The translations under genes were made by a program, and so were the position numbers. The notes beneath the pieces are model-generated. The model was not told the DNA's origin. It made no database searches and saw only the letters and a list, made by a program, of their open reading frames with translations. 32,889 nucleotides of DNA from Acidiferrobacterales bacterium (lineage in GTDB: Bacteria; Pseudomonadota; Gammaproteobacteria; Acidiferrobacterales; JAJDNE01), in NCBI GenBank assembly GCA_022340825.1, contig JAJDNE010000043.1, positions 1-32,889 of the forward strand, in the 5' to 3' direction. The first letter of the stretch is position 1, and each line of letters begins with the position of its first letter. Shown piece after piece: positions 1 through 10,828 of the stretch.

Positions 1-35
1 GTCAGATGCAGGTCGGAGATAAAAAGCGTCGCCAT
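1..35 (-). CDS. lpxH: UDP-2,3-diacylglucosamine diphosphatase LpxH, 5' end only (runs off the left edge)
   Basis: Reverse complement of 1-35 reads ATGGCGACGCTTTTTATCTCCGACCTGCATCTG = MATLFISDLHL, the typical LpxH N-terminal metallophosphoesterase motif (D-x-H), just downstream of ppiB on the same strand. Confidence 0.75.
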   Translation of the reverse strand, partial: MATLFISDLHL

Positions 36-42
36 GGACTCG

Positions 43-546
43 CTATTCGGCGCCAACGATCTGGACGTTCTCGATCAGTACATCGGTCAGGGGTACATCC
101 TTGAATCCCAGCTTGGATCCGGTGGGCACGCCCTTGATGCGATCGACAACGTGCATGCCCTCGATGACCTGACCAAACACGCAGTAGCCCCAGCCTTCAG
201 GCGTGGAGGCGGTGTAGTTCAGGAAGTCATTATCGGCCAGGTTGATGAAGAACTGGCTGGTGGCGGAATGCGGGTCACTGGTGCGCGCCATGGCGACCGA
301 ACCGCGGATATTGCGTTTCTTGTTGTCGGCCTCGTTCTGAATCGGCGGATGCGTGGGTTTCTGCCGCATGCCCGATTCGAAGCCGCCGCCCTGAATGACG
401 AAATTATCAATCACTCGATGGAACAGGGTGCCGTCGTAAAAGCGTTCGCGCACGTAAGTCAGGAAGTTTTCCACCGTCTTCGGTGCGATATCCGGGTATA
501 GCTCCAGGATTATGGTTCCGTGAGTGGTATTGAGGTGAATCATCAT
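43..546 (-). CDS. ppiB: Peptidyl-prolyl cis-trans isomerase B (cyclophilin type)
   Basis: Cyclophilin motifs: [67 protein letters not shown] begins at 558; ATG at about 546 or 543 (MMIHLNT) is more likely. Confidence 0.93.
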   Translation of the reverse strand: MMIHLNTTHGTIILELYPDIAPKTVENFLTYVRERFYDGTLFHRVIDNFVIQGGGFESGMRQKPTHPPIQNEADNKKRNIRGSVAMARTSDPHSATSQFFINLADNDFLNYTASTPEGWGYCVFGQVIEGMHVVDRIKGVPTGSKLGFKDVPLTDVLIENVQIVGAE

Positions 547-723
547 GTCAGTCGACATCGCATAGGCCCGTTTTTTGTTTGTTTGCTCAGTGAATCAATA
601 TCTTGACGAATAGTGGTGGAATTCTGCTTTAGATAGGTGATGGGCGCAATAGCAGGCGGGAGATCACGGACAAGCGCATCTATTCTTGGGTTAAAACGTC
701 GCTTTCCGTTACCATTCGCGGCC

Positions 724-2196
724 ATGGAGTTTTCTGCAATTAAGACACGCTTCGCGCCAAGCCCCACCGGACTGTTGCACCTGGGTAACGTGCGCACGGC
801 ACTTTTCAATTACCTGTTGTCGGCAAATCTGGGCGGGCAGTTTTTGTTGCGCCTGGAGGATACTGATGCCGTACGTGGTGACGACAAGTATGCCGAGGCG
901 CTGCAGGTAGATCTGCGCTGGTTGGGACTCAACTGGCATGAGGGCCCCGGTGTTGGCGGCGAACACGGTCCTTATGCACAGTCGGAGCGCAGCGGGATTT
1001 ATACAGACTATTTCAACCAGTTGATCGAGACCGGCGACGCCTATCCGTGTTTTTGTAGTGAGCATGAACTGAAACTGTCGCGGAAGGCGCAGGCGGCTGC
1101 CGGCAAACCGCCACGGTACAGCGGCAAGTGTCGCGGTCTGAGTCCGGACGAGGTGGTGTCGTATTTCGCTGAAGGCAAACCGGCGACATTGCGCTTCCGG
1201 GTGCCGGCAGATCGCACTATCGAATTCGATGATCGCGTACGTGGACCGCAGCGATTTGCCAGTGATGATATTGGCGACTTTATTATCCGGCGTTCGGATC
1301 ACACGCCCGCGTTCTTTTTCAGCAATGCGGTCGACGATGCGCTTATGAAAGTGACGCTGGTGGTTCGGGGAGAAGATCACATAACCAATACACCACGACA
1401 GTTGATGTTGCTGGACTCGTTGGGTCTGGCGCCGCCGCAGTATGCACACATCGCGTTGGTGGTCGGGCAGGATGGTGCACCATTGTCAAAGCGCAATGGC
1501 AGCCAGACCGTGCAGGAACTTCGGGAACGCGGCTATCTGCCGGAGGCGGTAATCAACTACCTGGCGCGCCTCGGTCATACTTATGAATCCAACGACTTTT
1601 TAGCGCCGGCCGCGTTGGCGAGCCAGTTTGATGTCGCGCGTCTGAATCGTGCGCCGGCGCGATTTGATCTGAAGCAGCTGTTGCACTGGCAGCGCGAAGC
1701 CGTGGCGCGTGCCGATGACGACACCCTGTGGAAGTGGATGAACAGTGTTGCCATTGCCGATACTCATGTCAGTACACTGGTTCCGGCAAATAAGTCGACC
1801 AGTTTTGTACAGGCAATAAGGGAGAACATCGAGACCCCGGCTGATGCCTTTTTATGGGCGGCCAATCTCTTCACCGATAGCGGTGTCTATGACCACAGCG
1901 CACGTGAAGCGATTCAGGCAGCGGGGCCCGAGTTTTTTCAGCAGGCGCGGGCGTTGATGGCCGACGCGAGCGAGTTTCGCGATTACTCGAAAAAGCTGGC
2001 GGAGATGACCGGCAACAAGGGCAAGGCCCTGTTTATGCCGCTGCGAGCAGCAATCAGTGGTGAGCATGACCAGCGACATGCAGTTGAGAGTCGTTGGCAC
2101 GATGGCCCGCAAATGGGCAGTCTCTGGCAGTTGCTCGATTCGGCAATGATCCGCCGGCGACTGGAGCTGGCACACGCGATCGCGTCCGAATCGTGA
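724..2196 (+). CDS. gltX: Glutamyl-tRNA synthetase
   Basis: [25 protein letters not shown] (HIGH-type motif) and [11 protein letters not shown] (KMSKS-type motif). ORF opens at 637; ATG at 724 ([16 protein letters not shown]) matches the family N-terminus. Confidence 0.95.
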   Translation: MEFSAIKTRFAPSPTGLLHLGNVRTALFNYLLSANLGGQFLLRLEDTDAVRGDDKYAEALQVDLRWLGLNWHEGPGVGGEHGPYAQSERSGIYTDYFNQLIETGDAYPCFCSEHELKLSRKAQAAAGKPPRYSGKCRGLSPDEVVSYFAEGKPATLRFRVPADRTIEFDDRVRGPQRFASDDIGDFIIRRSDHTPAFFFSNAVDDALMKVTLVVRGEDHITNTPRQLMLLDSLGLAPPQYAHIALVVGQDGAPLSKRNGSQTVQELRERGYLPEAVINYLARLGHTYESNDFLAPAALASQFDVARLNRAPARFDLKQLLHWQREAVARADDDTLWKWMNSVAIADTHVSTLVPANKSTSFVQAIRENIETPADAFLWAANLFTDSGVYDHSAREAIQAAGPEFFQQARALMADASEFRDYSKKLAEMTGNKGKALFMPLRAAISGEHDQRHAVESRWHDGPQMGSLWQLLDSAMIRRRLELAHAIASES

Positions 2197-2239
2197 AACC
2201 GACTCGTTCCGATCGAATATTTATTTTACAGTTCAATCC

Positions 2240-3625
2240 ATGCTTGAAATCTACAACAGCCTGACGCGTCAGAAAGCCACGTTCACACCCATAGAGCCCG
2301 GTAAGGTTCGGATGTATGTCTGCGGTATGACCGTATACGACTATTGTCATCTGGGTCATGCGCGGGTGTTGGTGGTGTTTGATGTGGTAAGTCGCTACCT
2401 GCGCCAATCGGGCTACGACGTCACCTACGTACGCAACGTTACCGATATTGATGACAAGATCATCAATCGCGCCAACGAAAACAACGAGCCGTTTTCCAGC
2501 CTGACGGATCGATTTATCGAGGCAATGCACGAGGATGCTGCGGCGCTCGGAGTATTGCCGCCTGATAAGGAGCCACGCGCGACCGCGTACATGAGCCAGA
2601 TTATCCAGATGGTTGAGCAACTGGTGAACAAGGGACTGGCCTACGTTGCGAGCAACGGCGATGTCTATTATGACGTTAGCAAGTTCGAACACTATGGTGA
2701 GTTGTCCGGCAAGCACCTCGAAGACCTGCGTGCCGGTGCCCGGGTCGAGGTCGACGAGGCCAAGGATGATCCACTTGATTTCGTGTTATGGAAGTCAGCC
2801 AAGCCAGACGAACCGAGCTGGGAATCTCCCTGGGGCGCGGGTCGCCCCGGCTGGCACATCGAGTGTTCGGCCATGTCGACCCACTGTCTGGGTGATCACT
2901 TTGATATCCATGGCGGCGGCCAGGATCTGCAGTTTCCGCATCATGAAAACGAGATCGCGCAGAGCGAGGGTGCCACCGGCCACAAGTTTGTGAATGTCTG
3001 GATGCATAATGGTTTTGTCCGCATCAATGAAGAGAAAATGTCCAAGTCACTGGGCAATTTCTTCACCATTCGCGAGATACTGGAGCGCTATGCGCCGGAG
3101 GTGGTTCGTTACTTCATTCTTACCAGCCACTATCGGTCACCCCTTAACTACTCCGATGAGTCACTGGATAATGCACACAGTGGCCTGGCGCGACTGTACA
3201 CGGCTCTGCGCGGACTGCCCGAAGCCGACAGCGATGACGAAATGTTGACTCCGTACCGGGATAGCTTCGCGGCGGCGATGGATGATGATTTCAACACCCC
3301 GGAGGCTCTGGCAGTGTTATTTGATCTGGCCAGGGCGGTAAACCGCGCGCGAGAACAAGATATGGATATTGCGGCCCGCCTCGGCGCTGGTCTTCGGCAA
3401 CTGGGCCAATTACTCGGTCTTCTGACGCAGTCACCGGAGGCATTTTTACGCGGCAGTGGCAGCAGCGATGCCAGCGACGACGAGATCGAGGCGCTGATTC
3501 AGCGTCGCAATGATGCCCGCGACAACAAGGATTGGGCCGAGGCAGATCGTGTTCGCGACCAGCTGCAGGCGTTGGGCGTGGTGCTGGAAGATGGTGCCGG
3601 TGGCACCAGCTGGCGCCGGGCGTGA
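2240..3625 (+). CDS. cysS: Cysteinyl-tRNA synthetase
   Basis: [61 protein letters not shown]. Confidence 0.97.
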   Translation: MLEIYNSLTRQKATFTPIEPGKVRMYVCGMTVYDYCHLGHARVLVVFDVVSRYLRQSGYDVTYVRNVTDIDDKIINRANENNEPFSSLTDRFIEAMHEDAAALGVLPPDKEPRATAYMSQIIQMVEQLVNKGLAYVASNGDVYYDVSKFEHYGELSGKHLEDLRAGARVEVDEAKDDPLDFVLWKSAKPDEPSWESPWGAGRPGWHIECSAMSTHCLGDHFDIHGGGQDLQFPHHENEIAQSEGATGHKFVNVWMHNGFVRINEEKMSKSLGNFFTIREILERYAPEVVRYFILTSHYRSPLNYSDESLDNAHSGLARLYTALRGLPEADSDDEMLTPYRDSFAAAMDDDFNTPEALAVLFDLARAVNRAREQDMDIAARLGAGLRQLGQLLGLLTQSPEAFLRGSGSSDASDDEIEALIQRRNDARDNKDWAEADRVRDQLQALGVVLEDGAGGTSWRRA

Positions 3626-3673
3626 ACGAAGGGCGAATATCCACGAAAAACGCTGGTTTTACCGGCCTGTCTA

Positions 3674-3702
3674 TTGACCGCTGATACACTTATCAGTAAC
3701 TT
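3674..3702 (+). promoter_or_regulatory. Candidate sigma70-type promoter upstream of ilvB with an inverted repeat in the spacer
   Basis: TTGACC (3674-3679), 17-nt spacer, TAACTT (3697-3702). The spacer holds a perfect inverted repeat CTGATA-CACT-TATCAG (3681-3696). Confidence 0.4.
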
Positions 3703-3739
3703 CCGACCTTTACCCTATTAAGTATCGGCGTCCAGCAAG

Positions 3740-3763
3740 TGCCCGTGATCAGGGCATTTTTTT
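3740..3763 (+). terminator. Rho-independent terminator or attenuator between cysS and ilvB
   Basis: TGCCC-GTGATCA-GGGCA stem-loop followed directly by TTTTTTT. Confidence 0.65.
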
Positions 3764-3787
3764 ATTCTATTCAAGCAGAGGTAGGCA

Positions 3788-5521
3788 GTGGAAACTACAG
3801 GTGCGGATATCGTCATACGCAGCCTGCACGACGAGGGTGTGGAGCACATCTTCGGTTATCCAGGTGGCGCGGCATTGCATATTTACGATGCGCTTTACGC
3901 TCAGGAGGACGTAAAACACGTCCTGGTCCGACATGAGCAGGGTGCAGTGCATGCAGCGGATGGCTATGCCCGCTCCACCGGCAAGACCGGCGTGGCGCTG
4001 GTAACCTCTGGCCCCGGTGTAACCAATACCATCACCGGGATTGCCACCGCCTACATGGACTCGATCCCCATGGTTATCATCAGCGGCCAGGTCACCAGCA
4101 ACCTGATTGGCGACGACGCCTTCCAGGAAGTGGATGCCGTTGGCATCTCTCGCCCGTGCGTGAAGCACAACTTCCTGGTGAAAGACGTCAAGGACCTGGC
4201 AATGACCATCAAGAAGGCGTTTTACATCGCCTCCACCGGCCGCCCGGGTCCGGTGCTTGTCGATATTCCCAAGGACGTAACGGCGCACCGAACGGAATAT
4301 ACCTATCCGAAGACGGTGAGCATGCGTTCTTATAATCCAGTCGTAAAAGGTCACAGCGGTCAGATTAAAAAGGCAGTGGAGCTGTTGCTGAGCGCGAAGC
4401 GACCAATGATTTATGCCGGCGGCGGCGTCATTATTGATAATGCCTCCGAACTGCTGACGGCCTTTGTTCGCCTGCTGGGTTATCCCTGCACCAATACGCT
4501 GATGGGTCTTGGCGGCTACCCGGCCACCGACCCGCTGAATGTCGGCATGCTCGGTATGCACGGAACTTATGAAGCCAACATGGGCATGCACGATTGCGAC
4601 GTGCTGTTGTCCGTGGGCGCCCGTTTCGATGATCGTGTGACCGGCGACGTGAACAAATTCTGCCCGCACGCGAAGATCATCCATATTGATATCGATCCGG
4701 CACAGATTTCAAAGAATATCCCATGTGATGTGCCTATCGTTGGCAGCGTCAGCACCGTGCTGACTGAAATGATTGAGCTGATCAAGGCCAGCAAGACCAA
4801 GCCGGACAAAGGGGCCATCAAGCAATGGTGGGACCAGATCGACGAATGGCGCAGTCTCAATTGCCTTAAATATGAGACCGATGACAAGCTGATCAAGCCA
4901 CAGTACGTGGTCGAAAAATTGTATGAACTTACCGGTGGCGACGCCTTCGTTACCTCCGATGTCGGTCAGCACCAGATGTTCGCCGCCCAGTTCTACAAGT
5001 TTGATCAACCACGTCGCTGGATCAACTCCGGTGGCCTCGGCACCATGGGCTTCGGTTTACCGGCGGCCATGGGCGTCCAGTTGGCGCACCCCGACGCGAC
5101 GGTCGCCTGTGTCACCGGCGAGGGTTCAATCCAGATGTGTATCCAGGAGCTATCTACCTGCAAGCAATACGACTTGCCGATCAAGATTGTGAACCTGAAT
5201 AATCGCTACCTGGGGATGGTGCGTCAGTGGCAGGAATTCTTTTACGAGAGCCGCTATTCGCATTCCTATATGGATGCGTTACCGGATTTCATGAAGCTGG
5301 CAGAGGCCTACGGCCATGTCGGTATGCGCATTGAAAAGCCCGGTGACGTGGAAGGTGCCATCAAGGAAGCGTTGAAGCTGAAAGACCGCCTGGTATTCAT
5401 GGATTTCATTACCGACCAGAATGCCAATGTCTATCCGATGATTGCTGCTGGCAAGGGCCACAATGAGATGGAGCTGGGCCCCTGTGCCGCAGTGGTCGAT
5501 CCGGACCGGGAGCTGGCCTGA
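3788..5521 (+). CDS. ilvB: Acetolactate synthase large subunit, biosynthetic
   Basis: ThDP enzyme: TGADIVIRSLHDEGVEHIFGYPGGAALHIYDALY, HEQGAVHAADGYARSTGKTGV, C-terminal GLGTMGFGLPAAMG. GTG start; followed at once by the small subunit. Confidence 0.95.
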   Translation: METTGADIVIRSLHDEGVEHIFGYPGGAALHIYDALYAQEDVKHVLVRHEQGAVHAADGYARSTGKTGVALVTSGPGVTNTITGIATAYMDSIPMVIISGQVTSNLIGDDAFQEVDAVGISRPCVKHNFLVKDVKDLAMTIKKAFYIASTGRPGPVLVDIPKDVTAHRTEYTYPKTVSMRSYNPVVKGHSGQIKKAVELLLSAKRPMIYAGGGVIIDNASELLTAFVRLLGYPCTNTLMGLGGYPATDPLNVGMLGMHGTYEANMGMHDCDVLLSVGARFDDRVTGDVNKFCPHAKIIHIDIDPAQISKNIPCDVPIVGSVSTVLTEMIELIKASKTKPDKGAIKQWWDQIDEWRSLNCLKYETDDKLIKPQYVVEKLYELTGGDAFVTSDVGQHQMFAAQFYKFDQPRRWINSGGLGTMGFGLPAAMGVQLAHPDATVACVTGEGSIQMCIQELSTCKQYDLPIKIVNLNNRYLGMVRQWQEFFYESRYSHSYMDALPDFMKLAEAYGHVGMRIEKPGDVEGAIKEALKLKDRLVFMDFITDQNANVYPMIAAGKGHNEMELGPCAAVVDPDRELA

Positions 5522-5523
5522 CC

Positions 5524-6015
5524 GTGCGCCATATTATTTCGATCCTGATAGAAAATGAGGCGGGTGCGCTGTCGCGTGTCGCCGGGTTGTTCTCGGCCCG
5601 TGGCTACAATATCGAGTCGCTGACCGTTGCGCCGACCGATGATCCGACCTTGTCACGAATGACGCTGGTAACGCGCGGTTCGGAGGCAATCATCGAGCAG
5701 ATAACCAAGCAGCTGAACAAGCTGGTGGATGTGGTCAAGCTGATTGATTTGACCGAAGGTCCACACATCGAGCGAGAGATGATGCTGATCAAGGTCAAGG
5801 CGGTCGGTGATTCACGCGACGAGGTAAAACGGCTGGTAGAAATCTTTCGTGGCCGGATTATCGATGTTACCGATACGTCCTACATTATTGAATTGACTGG
5901 TGACGCCAAGAAACTGGATGCGTTTATCAACGCCGCCCGCGGCGCCGGGATCATTGAAACGGTCCGATCGGGTGTGTCGGGCATCGGCCGGGGCGAAAAA
6001 GGCCTGCGTATCTAA
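5524..6015 (+). CDS. ilvN: Acetolactate synthase small subunit
   Basis: RHIISILIENEAGALSRVAGLFSARGYNIESLTVAPTDD (ACT domain). GTG start. Confidence 0.95.
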   Translation: MRHIISILIENEAGALSRVAGLFSARGYNIESLTVAPTDDPTLSRMTLVTRGSEAIIEQITKQLNKLVDVVKLIDLTEGPHIEREMMLIKVKAVGDSRDEVKRLVEIFRGRIIDVTDTSYIIELTGDAKKLDAFINAARGAGIIETVRSGVSGIGRGEKGLRI

Positions 6016-6101
6016 CCCGCGCCCCCGGGCCGCAGGATGATTCCTGTCACTAGTAACGATTTACCAAATACGTAATGCCGTGCTGCCAAATGGCACGATA
6101 G

Positions 6102-7136
<1,035 letters not shown>

Positions 7137-7166
7137 TTTTGACCAATACCTTGAAGGCGTAACACT

Positions 7167-7814
7167 ATGGCAATGGCTCGACACCCGATACTCGCCAGGG
7201 AAGGCTGGATCGATATTATTGTGCTGGCCTCGGCCGGCACAGCCGTTCACTATTTCGCCGGCTGGCCCTGGGCAATTCCGATCTGGGTGTTGCTTGCGTT
7301 TGTGACGCAGTTTTTTCGGGATCCACATCGCAAGATTCCCGCATTACCCCTGGGCATCATTTGTCCGGCAGACGGTCGCGTGGTATCGGTCGGCGACATT
7401 CATGACCCATACCTCGACCGTGAATCCCGTCGGGTAAGTATTTTCATGAACGTGCTGAACGTGCATTCCAACCGCAGTCCAATCGAAGGTCTGGTCAAGG
7501 AGCGTTGGTATAACCCGGGCCGCTTTTTCAATGCCTCTCTGGACAAGGCCGCTAGTGAAAACGAGCGCAATGCGCTCTGGATTCAGACCGATGAAGGTGA
7601 CGATATTGTGGTCGTACAGGTGGCAGGCCTGATCGCCAGGCGTATACTATGTTACAAGCAGCCCGGGGAACGTATCGGTCAGGGTGAGCGCTTTGGTTTT
7701 ATTCGTTATGGTTCGCGAGTCGACGTTTATTTGCCAGCCAATGCCGATATCAAGGTTAGCCTGGGCGACAAGGTAAAATCCGGCAGCGACGTGCTGGCCA
7801 TGCTCAAGCACTAG
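7167..7814 (+). CDS. psd: Phosphatidylserine decarboxylase family protein
   Basis: CPADGRVVSVGD, SIFMNVLNVHSNRSPI, RFGFIRYGSRVDVYLP; next to pssA. Confidence 0.9.
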   Translation: MAMARHPILAREGWIDIIVLASAGTAVHYFAGWPWAIPIWVLLAFVTQFFRDPHRKIPALPLGIICPADGRVVSVGDIHDPYLDRESRRVSIFMNVLNVHSNRSPIEGLVKERWYNPGRFFNASLDKAASENERNALWIQTDEGDDIVVVQVAGLIARRILCYKQPGERIGQGERFGFIRYGSRVDVYLPANADIKVSLGDKVKSGSDVLAMLKH

Positions 7815-7844
7815 CGCCCTTCACCTCCATTCACCGGAGCGGCC

Positions 7845-8651
7845 ATGTCAAATTCAAAATCCAATCCGGACTCTGCGGCAACGGTAACCGAGATTCATTC
7901 TCGCGGTCGCCGTCCCGGTATCTACATTCTGCCGAGTCTCTTTACCACGGCCGGCCTGTTTGCCGGTTTTTATGCCACTATTCAAGCGGTTGGCGGAAAT
8001 TTTGAGAAAGCGGCGATCGCCATCTTCATCGCGATGGTCATGGATGGACTCGATGGCCGGGTCGCGCGTCTCACCCACACCGAAAGTGATTTTGGCGCCC
8101 AGTACGACAGCCTGGTTGACATGGTTGCCTTTGGCCTGGCCCCGGCGCTGGTCATGTATGTCTGGGCGCTTTCCGGCCTGGGCAACCTGGGCTGGGTGGT
8201 CGCTTTTATTTACAGCGCCGGCGCAGGTCTGCGGCTGGCGCGGTTCAATATCCAGGTTGACGTTGTCGACAAACGCTATTTTATCGGCCTGCCAAGCCCC
8301 ACCGCGGCGGCGGTAGTTGCCGGTTTTATCTGGCTGATGGATGCCGCAGGCCTGCCAGGCAAGGAAATCAGTATTTTCGGCCTGTTATTCACCCTGGCCG
8401 CCGGTATTCTGATGGTGAGTAATATTCGCTATCGCAGCTTCAAGGATCTTGATCTGAAAGGGCGAGTGCCGTTCGTGACCATTCTCGTCGTCCCGCTCAT
8501 TTTCGTCGCCGTCTTTCTCTATCCGCCGCAGGTGCTGTTTGGTACGGCCGCCGTGTATACCCTTTCCGGACCGGTACAGGCACTTATTCGGATGGCACGT
8601 AAACGTCACAAGGATAGTGGTGTGACCGGAAGCACCCCTGACAAAAAATAG
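7845..8651 (+). CDS. pssA: CDP-diacylglycerol--serine O-phosphatidyltransferase
   Basis: CDP-alcohol phosphotransferase motif MDGLDGRVARLTHTESDFGAQYDSLVDMVAFGLAPA. Confidence 0.95.
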   Translation: MSNSKSNPDSAATVTEIHSRGRRPGIYILPSLFTTAGLFAGFYATIQAVGGNFEKAAIAIFIAMVMDGLDGRVARLTHTESDFGAQYDSLVDMVAFGLAPALVMYVWALSGLGNLGWVVAFIYSAGAGLRLARFNIQVDVVDKRYFIGLPSPTAAAVVAGFIWLMDAAGLPGKEISIFGLLFTLAAGILMVSNIRYRSFKDLDLKGRVPFVTILVVPLIFVAVFLYPPQVLFGTAAVYTLSGPVQALIRMARKRHKDSGVTGSTPDKK

Positions 8652-8661
8652 TGGCTGCATC

Positions 8662-8692
8662 CCTTGGAATTCATGCCCAAGGCATATATATT
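8662..8692 (+). promoter_or_regulatory. Candidate promoter/operator for the leuA leader transcript
   Basis: TTGGAA (8664-8669), 17-nt spacer, TATATT (8687-8692), overlapped by the inverted repeat CCTTGG-N9-CCAAGG (8662-8682). Confidence 0.45.
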
Positions 8693-8718
8693 GATTTCAT
8701 AAGCGGATGAAACGAAAT

Positions 8719-8832
8719 ATGTGTCAACTCATCAACAATGCAGGATTTTGCACCACCACTACCTTTAGTGGCGGTTGTCCTGCGTTGTCCGCGAATGCCC
8801 TCCAGCTGCCCCTGCTACTGCTGCGCCGCTAG
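8719..8832 (+). CDS. Putative leuA leader peptide: MCQLINNAGFCTTTTFSGGCPALSANALQLPLLLLRR
   Basis: ATG at 8719, TAG at 8830-8832, 37 codons; six Leu in the last ten residues; overlaps strong hairpins; lies 112 nt before leuA. Absent from the supplied ORF track because it is short. Confidence 0.75.
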   Translation: MCQLINNAGFCTTTTFSGGCPALSANALQLPLLLLRR

Positions 8833-8868
8833 GCGCCCACAACTATTTCACAAGTCCCGGTAAGGGAC
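8740..8868 (+). promoter_or_regulatory. Structured attenuation-type leader of leuA
   Basis: GCAGGA (8740-8745)/TCCTGC (8778-8783) enclosing ACCACCACTA (8752-8761)/TAGTGGCGGT (8766-8775, one mismatch); GCGCC-GCTA-GGCGC (8823-8836) around the leader stop codon; GTCCC-GGTAA-GGGAC (8854-8868). No U-run follows any hairpin. Confidence 0.6.
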
Positions 8869-8944
8869 ACCCAGATAGAGAATTCAGGATCAGTCAGCCA
8901 GACCGAGAGCTGAGGTATAATTCGGTCGAAGAGTAGAGGACACC

Positions 8945-10492
8945 ATGAGCGAAAAATTAATTATTTTTGATACGACCTTGCGCGACGGCGAGCAGAGCCC
9001 GGGCGCGTCCATGACCCGTGACGAAAAGGTACGCATCGCCAAGGTGCTGGAGAAGATGCGCGTCGACGTCATCGAAGCAGGTTTTCCAATCGCCAGCGCC
9101 GGAGATTTCGAATCGGTGAAAGCGGTAGCCGAAGCGGTCAAGGACTCCACGGTTTGCGGGCTGGCGCGTGCAACCCAGGGTGATATTGAGCGAGCTGCCG
9201 AGGCCATCAAGCCTGCCAACAGTGGGCGCATTCACACCTTCATTGCCACGTCTCCGATCCATATGAAGGAAAAGCTTCGCATGGAGCCGGATCAGGTACT
9301 GGAACAGGCGGTGTGGGCAGTGAAACTTGCACGTCAGTTTACTGATGACGTCGAGTTTTCGCCTGAAGATGCCGGTCGCTCGGAACCGGATTTTCTCGTC
9401 CGGGTGCTGGAGGCGGTCATTGACGCCGGAGCGCGTACGGTAAATATCCCTGATACGGTCGGCTACAACATTCCGACCCAGTTTGGCAGTTTGATCGCCG
9501 ACTTGCGTGAACGAGTCCCGAATGCTGACAAGGCGATATTTTCGGTGCATTGCCATAACGATCTTGGTCTTGCCGTAGCCAATTCGTTATCTGCGGTGAT
9601 GAATGGCGCGCGCCAGGTGGAATGTACGATAAACGGCTTGGGTGAACGCGCCGGTAATGCCTCGCTTGAAGAAATCGTGATGGCGGTGCGTACCCGTCAG
9701 GACGTCTTTCCCTGTGATACCACTCTCGATACCACGCAGATTGTGACTGCCTCACGCCTGGTCTCGAATATCACCGGGTTTGCCGTGCAGCCGAACAAGG
9801 CCATCGTCGGCGCCAATGCGTTTGCCCATGAGTCGGGCATTCATCAGGACGGCGTGCTCAAGAAGCGCGAGACCTACGAAATCATGCGCGCGGAAGATGT
9901 CGGCTGGACCACCAATCGCATGGTTCTTGGCAAACACTCCGGCCGGAATGCGTTTCGCACCCGTCTTAAGGAATTGGGCATCGAATTCAAGTCTGAAGAA
10001 GAACTCAATTCGGCATTCGCCCGATTTAAAGATCTGGCCGACAAAAAACACGAGATCTTCGATGAAGACCTTCAGGCGCTGGTAACCGAAGAAGGTACCG
10101 AACAGGAAAACGAGCATTTCCAGCTGGTTTCCCTCAAGGTATGTTCGCAAACTGGCGAGGTGCCGGAGGCACAGCTCGTCGTAGCCGTGAACGGCAAGGA
10201 ACAGCAGGGTGTGGCAACGGGCGGTGGTCCGGTCGACGCCACGTTCAAGGCTATCGAATCCATCGTGAAAAGCGGATCGGGATTGCAGCTTTACTCGGTA
10301 AGCAATATCACCAGTGGTACCGATTCACAGGGCGAGGTGACAGTGCGTCTGGAGAAGGCGGGACATATCGTCAACGGTCAGGGTGCCGACACCGACATCG
10401 TGGTTGCCTCAGCCAAGGCGTATATCAACGGACTGAATAAACTGATTCAGCCGACGGATCGGGAACATCCGCAGGCTGATCAGCCGATATAA
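8945..10492 (+). CDS. leuA: 2-isopropylmalate synthase
   Basis: [52 protein letters not shown]-terminal regulatory domain. Confidence 0.97.
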   Translation: MSEKLIIFDTTLRDGEQSPGASMTRDEKVRIAKVLEKMRVDVIEAGFPIASAGDFESVKAVAEAVKDSTVCGLARATQGDIERAAEAIKPANSGRIHTFIATSPIHMKEKLRMEPDQVLEQAVWAVKLARQFTDDVEFSPEDAGRSEPDFLVRVLEAVIDAGARTVNIPDTVGYNIPTQFGSLIADLRERVPNADKAIFSVHCHNDLGLAVANSLSAVMNGARQVECTINGLGERAGNASLEEIVMAVRTRQDVFPCDTTLDTTQIVTASRLVSNITGFAVQPNKAIVGANAFAHESGIHQDGVLKKRETYEIMRAEDVGWTTNRMVLGKHSGRNAFRTRLKELGIEFKSEEELNSAFARFKDLADKKHEIFDEDLQALVTEEGTEQENEHFQLVSLKVCSQTGEVPEAQLVVAVNGKEQQGVATGGGPVDATFKAIESIVKSGSGLQLYSVSNITSGTDSQGEVTVRLEKAGHIVNGQGADTDIVVASAKAYINGLNKLIQPTDREHPQADQPI

Positions 10493-10523
10493 CGATTTAC
10501 AGGGTGCCGGCCAGCGAAAAGGA

Positions 10524-10760
10524 TTATTTTTCTAATTCCTTTTTGACTGGCTCGGTGGCCTTGTGAAGTGTCTCGCGTGCCTCTTCAACGATTTCCTTGC
10601 CGGTCTCGCTCGCGCGTTTTTTCACCTGCTCCTTGACTTCAGAGTTCTTGAACGGGTTGCTCAATAGCGGCTCGTCACGCCCGAAGTTGATACCAAGTGG
10701 AAACGCGATAATAGCGCCCACGACCATTCCGACAAAAAAGTATTTCATGTACTGGATCAT
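10524..10760 (-). CDS. Small single-TM hypothetical protein with charged helical tail
   Basis: MIQYMKYFFVGMVVGAIIAFPLGINFGRDEPLLSNPFKNSEVKEQVKKRASETGKEIVEEARETLHKATEPVKKELEK. ORF opens at 10811; 10760 is a plausible start. Confidence 0.55.
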   Translation of the reverse strand: MIQYMKYFFVGMVVGAIIAFPLGINFGRDEPLLSNPFKNSEVKEQVKKRASETGKEIVEEARETLHKATEPVKKELEK

Positions 10761-10828
10761 TGTTATCTGACTCACTCTGTGGTGGATTTCCTTTAATATA
10801 TTAACTTTCAATGGACTCGTCGGCCACC

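Noticed and set aside
709-1449. 246-aa minus-strand ORF opposite gltX
   Set aside because: Antisense to gltX; composition and lack of motifs suggest a spurious frame.
3626-3787. Search for an ilv leader peptide or T-box before ilvB
   Set aside because: No short ORF with Ile/Val/Leu codon runs and no recognisable T-box (TGGNACC-type) sequence was seen.
3767-4684. 305-aa minus-strand ORF opposite ilvB
   Set aside because: Lies wholly antisense to a confidently assigned gene; the product shows no recognisable domain and is His/Gly-rich as expected from the reverse of a high-GC coding frame.
8916-8921. TATAAT just before leuA as a promoter -10 box
   Set aside because: The 17-nt upstream position (GTCAGC) is a poor -35, and the long structured leader with its peptide points to a promoter further upstream (8664-8692). 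Cannot be fully excluded without TSS mapping.
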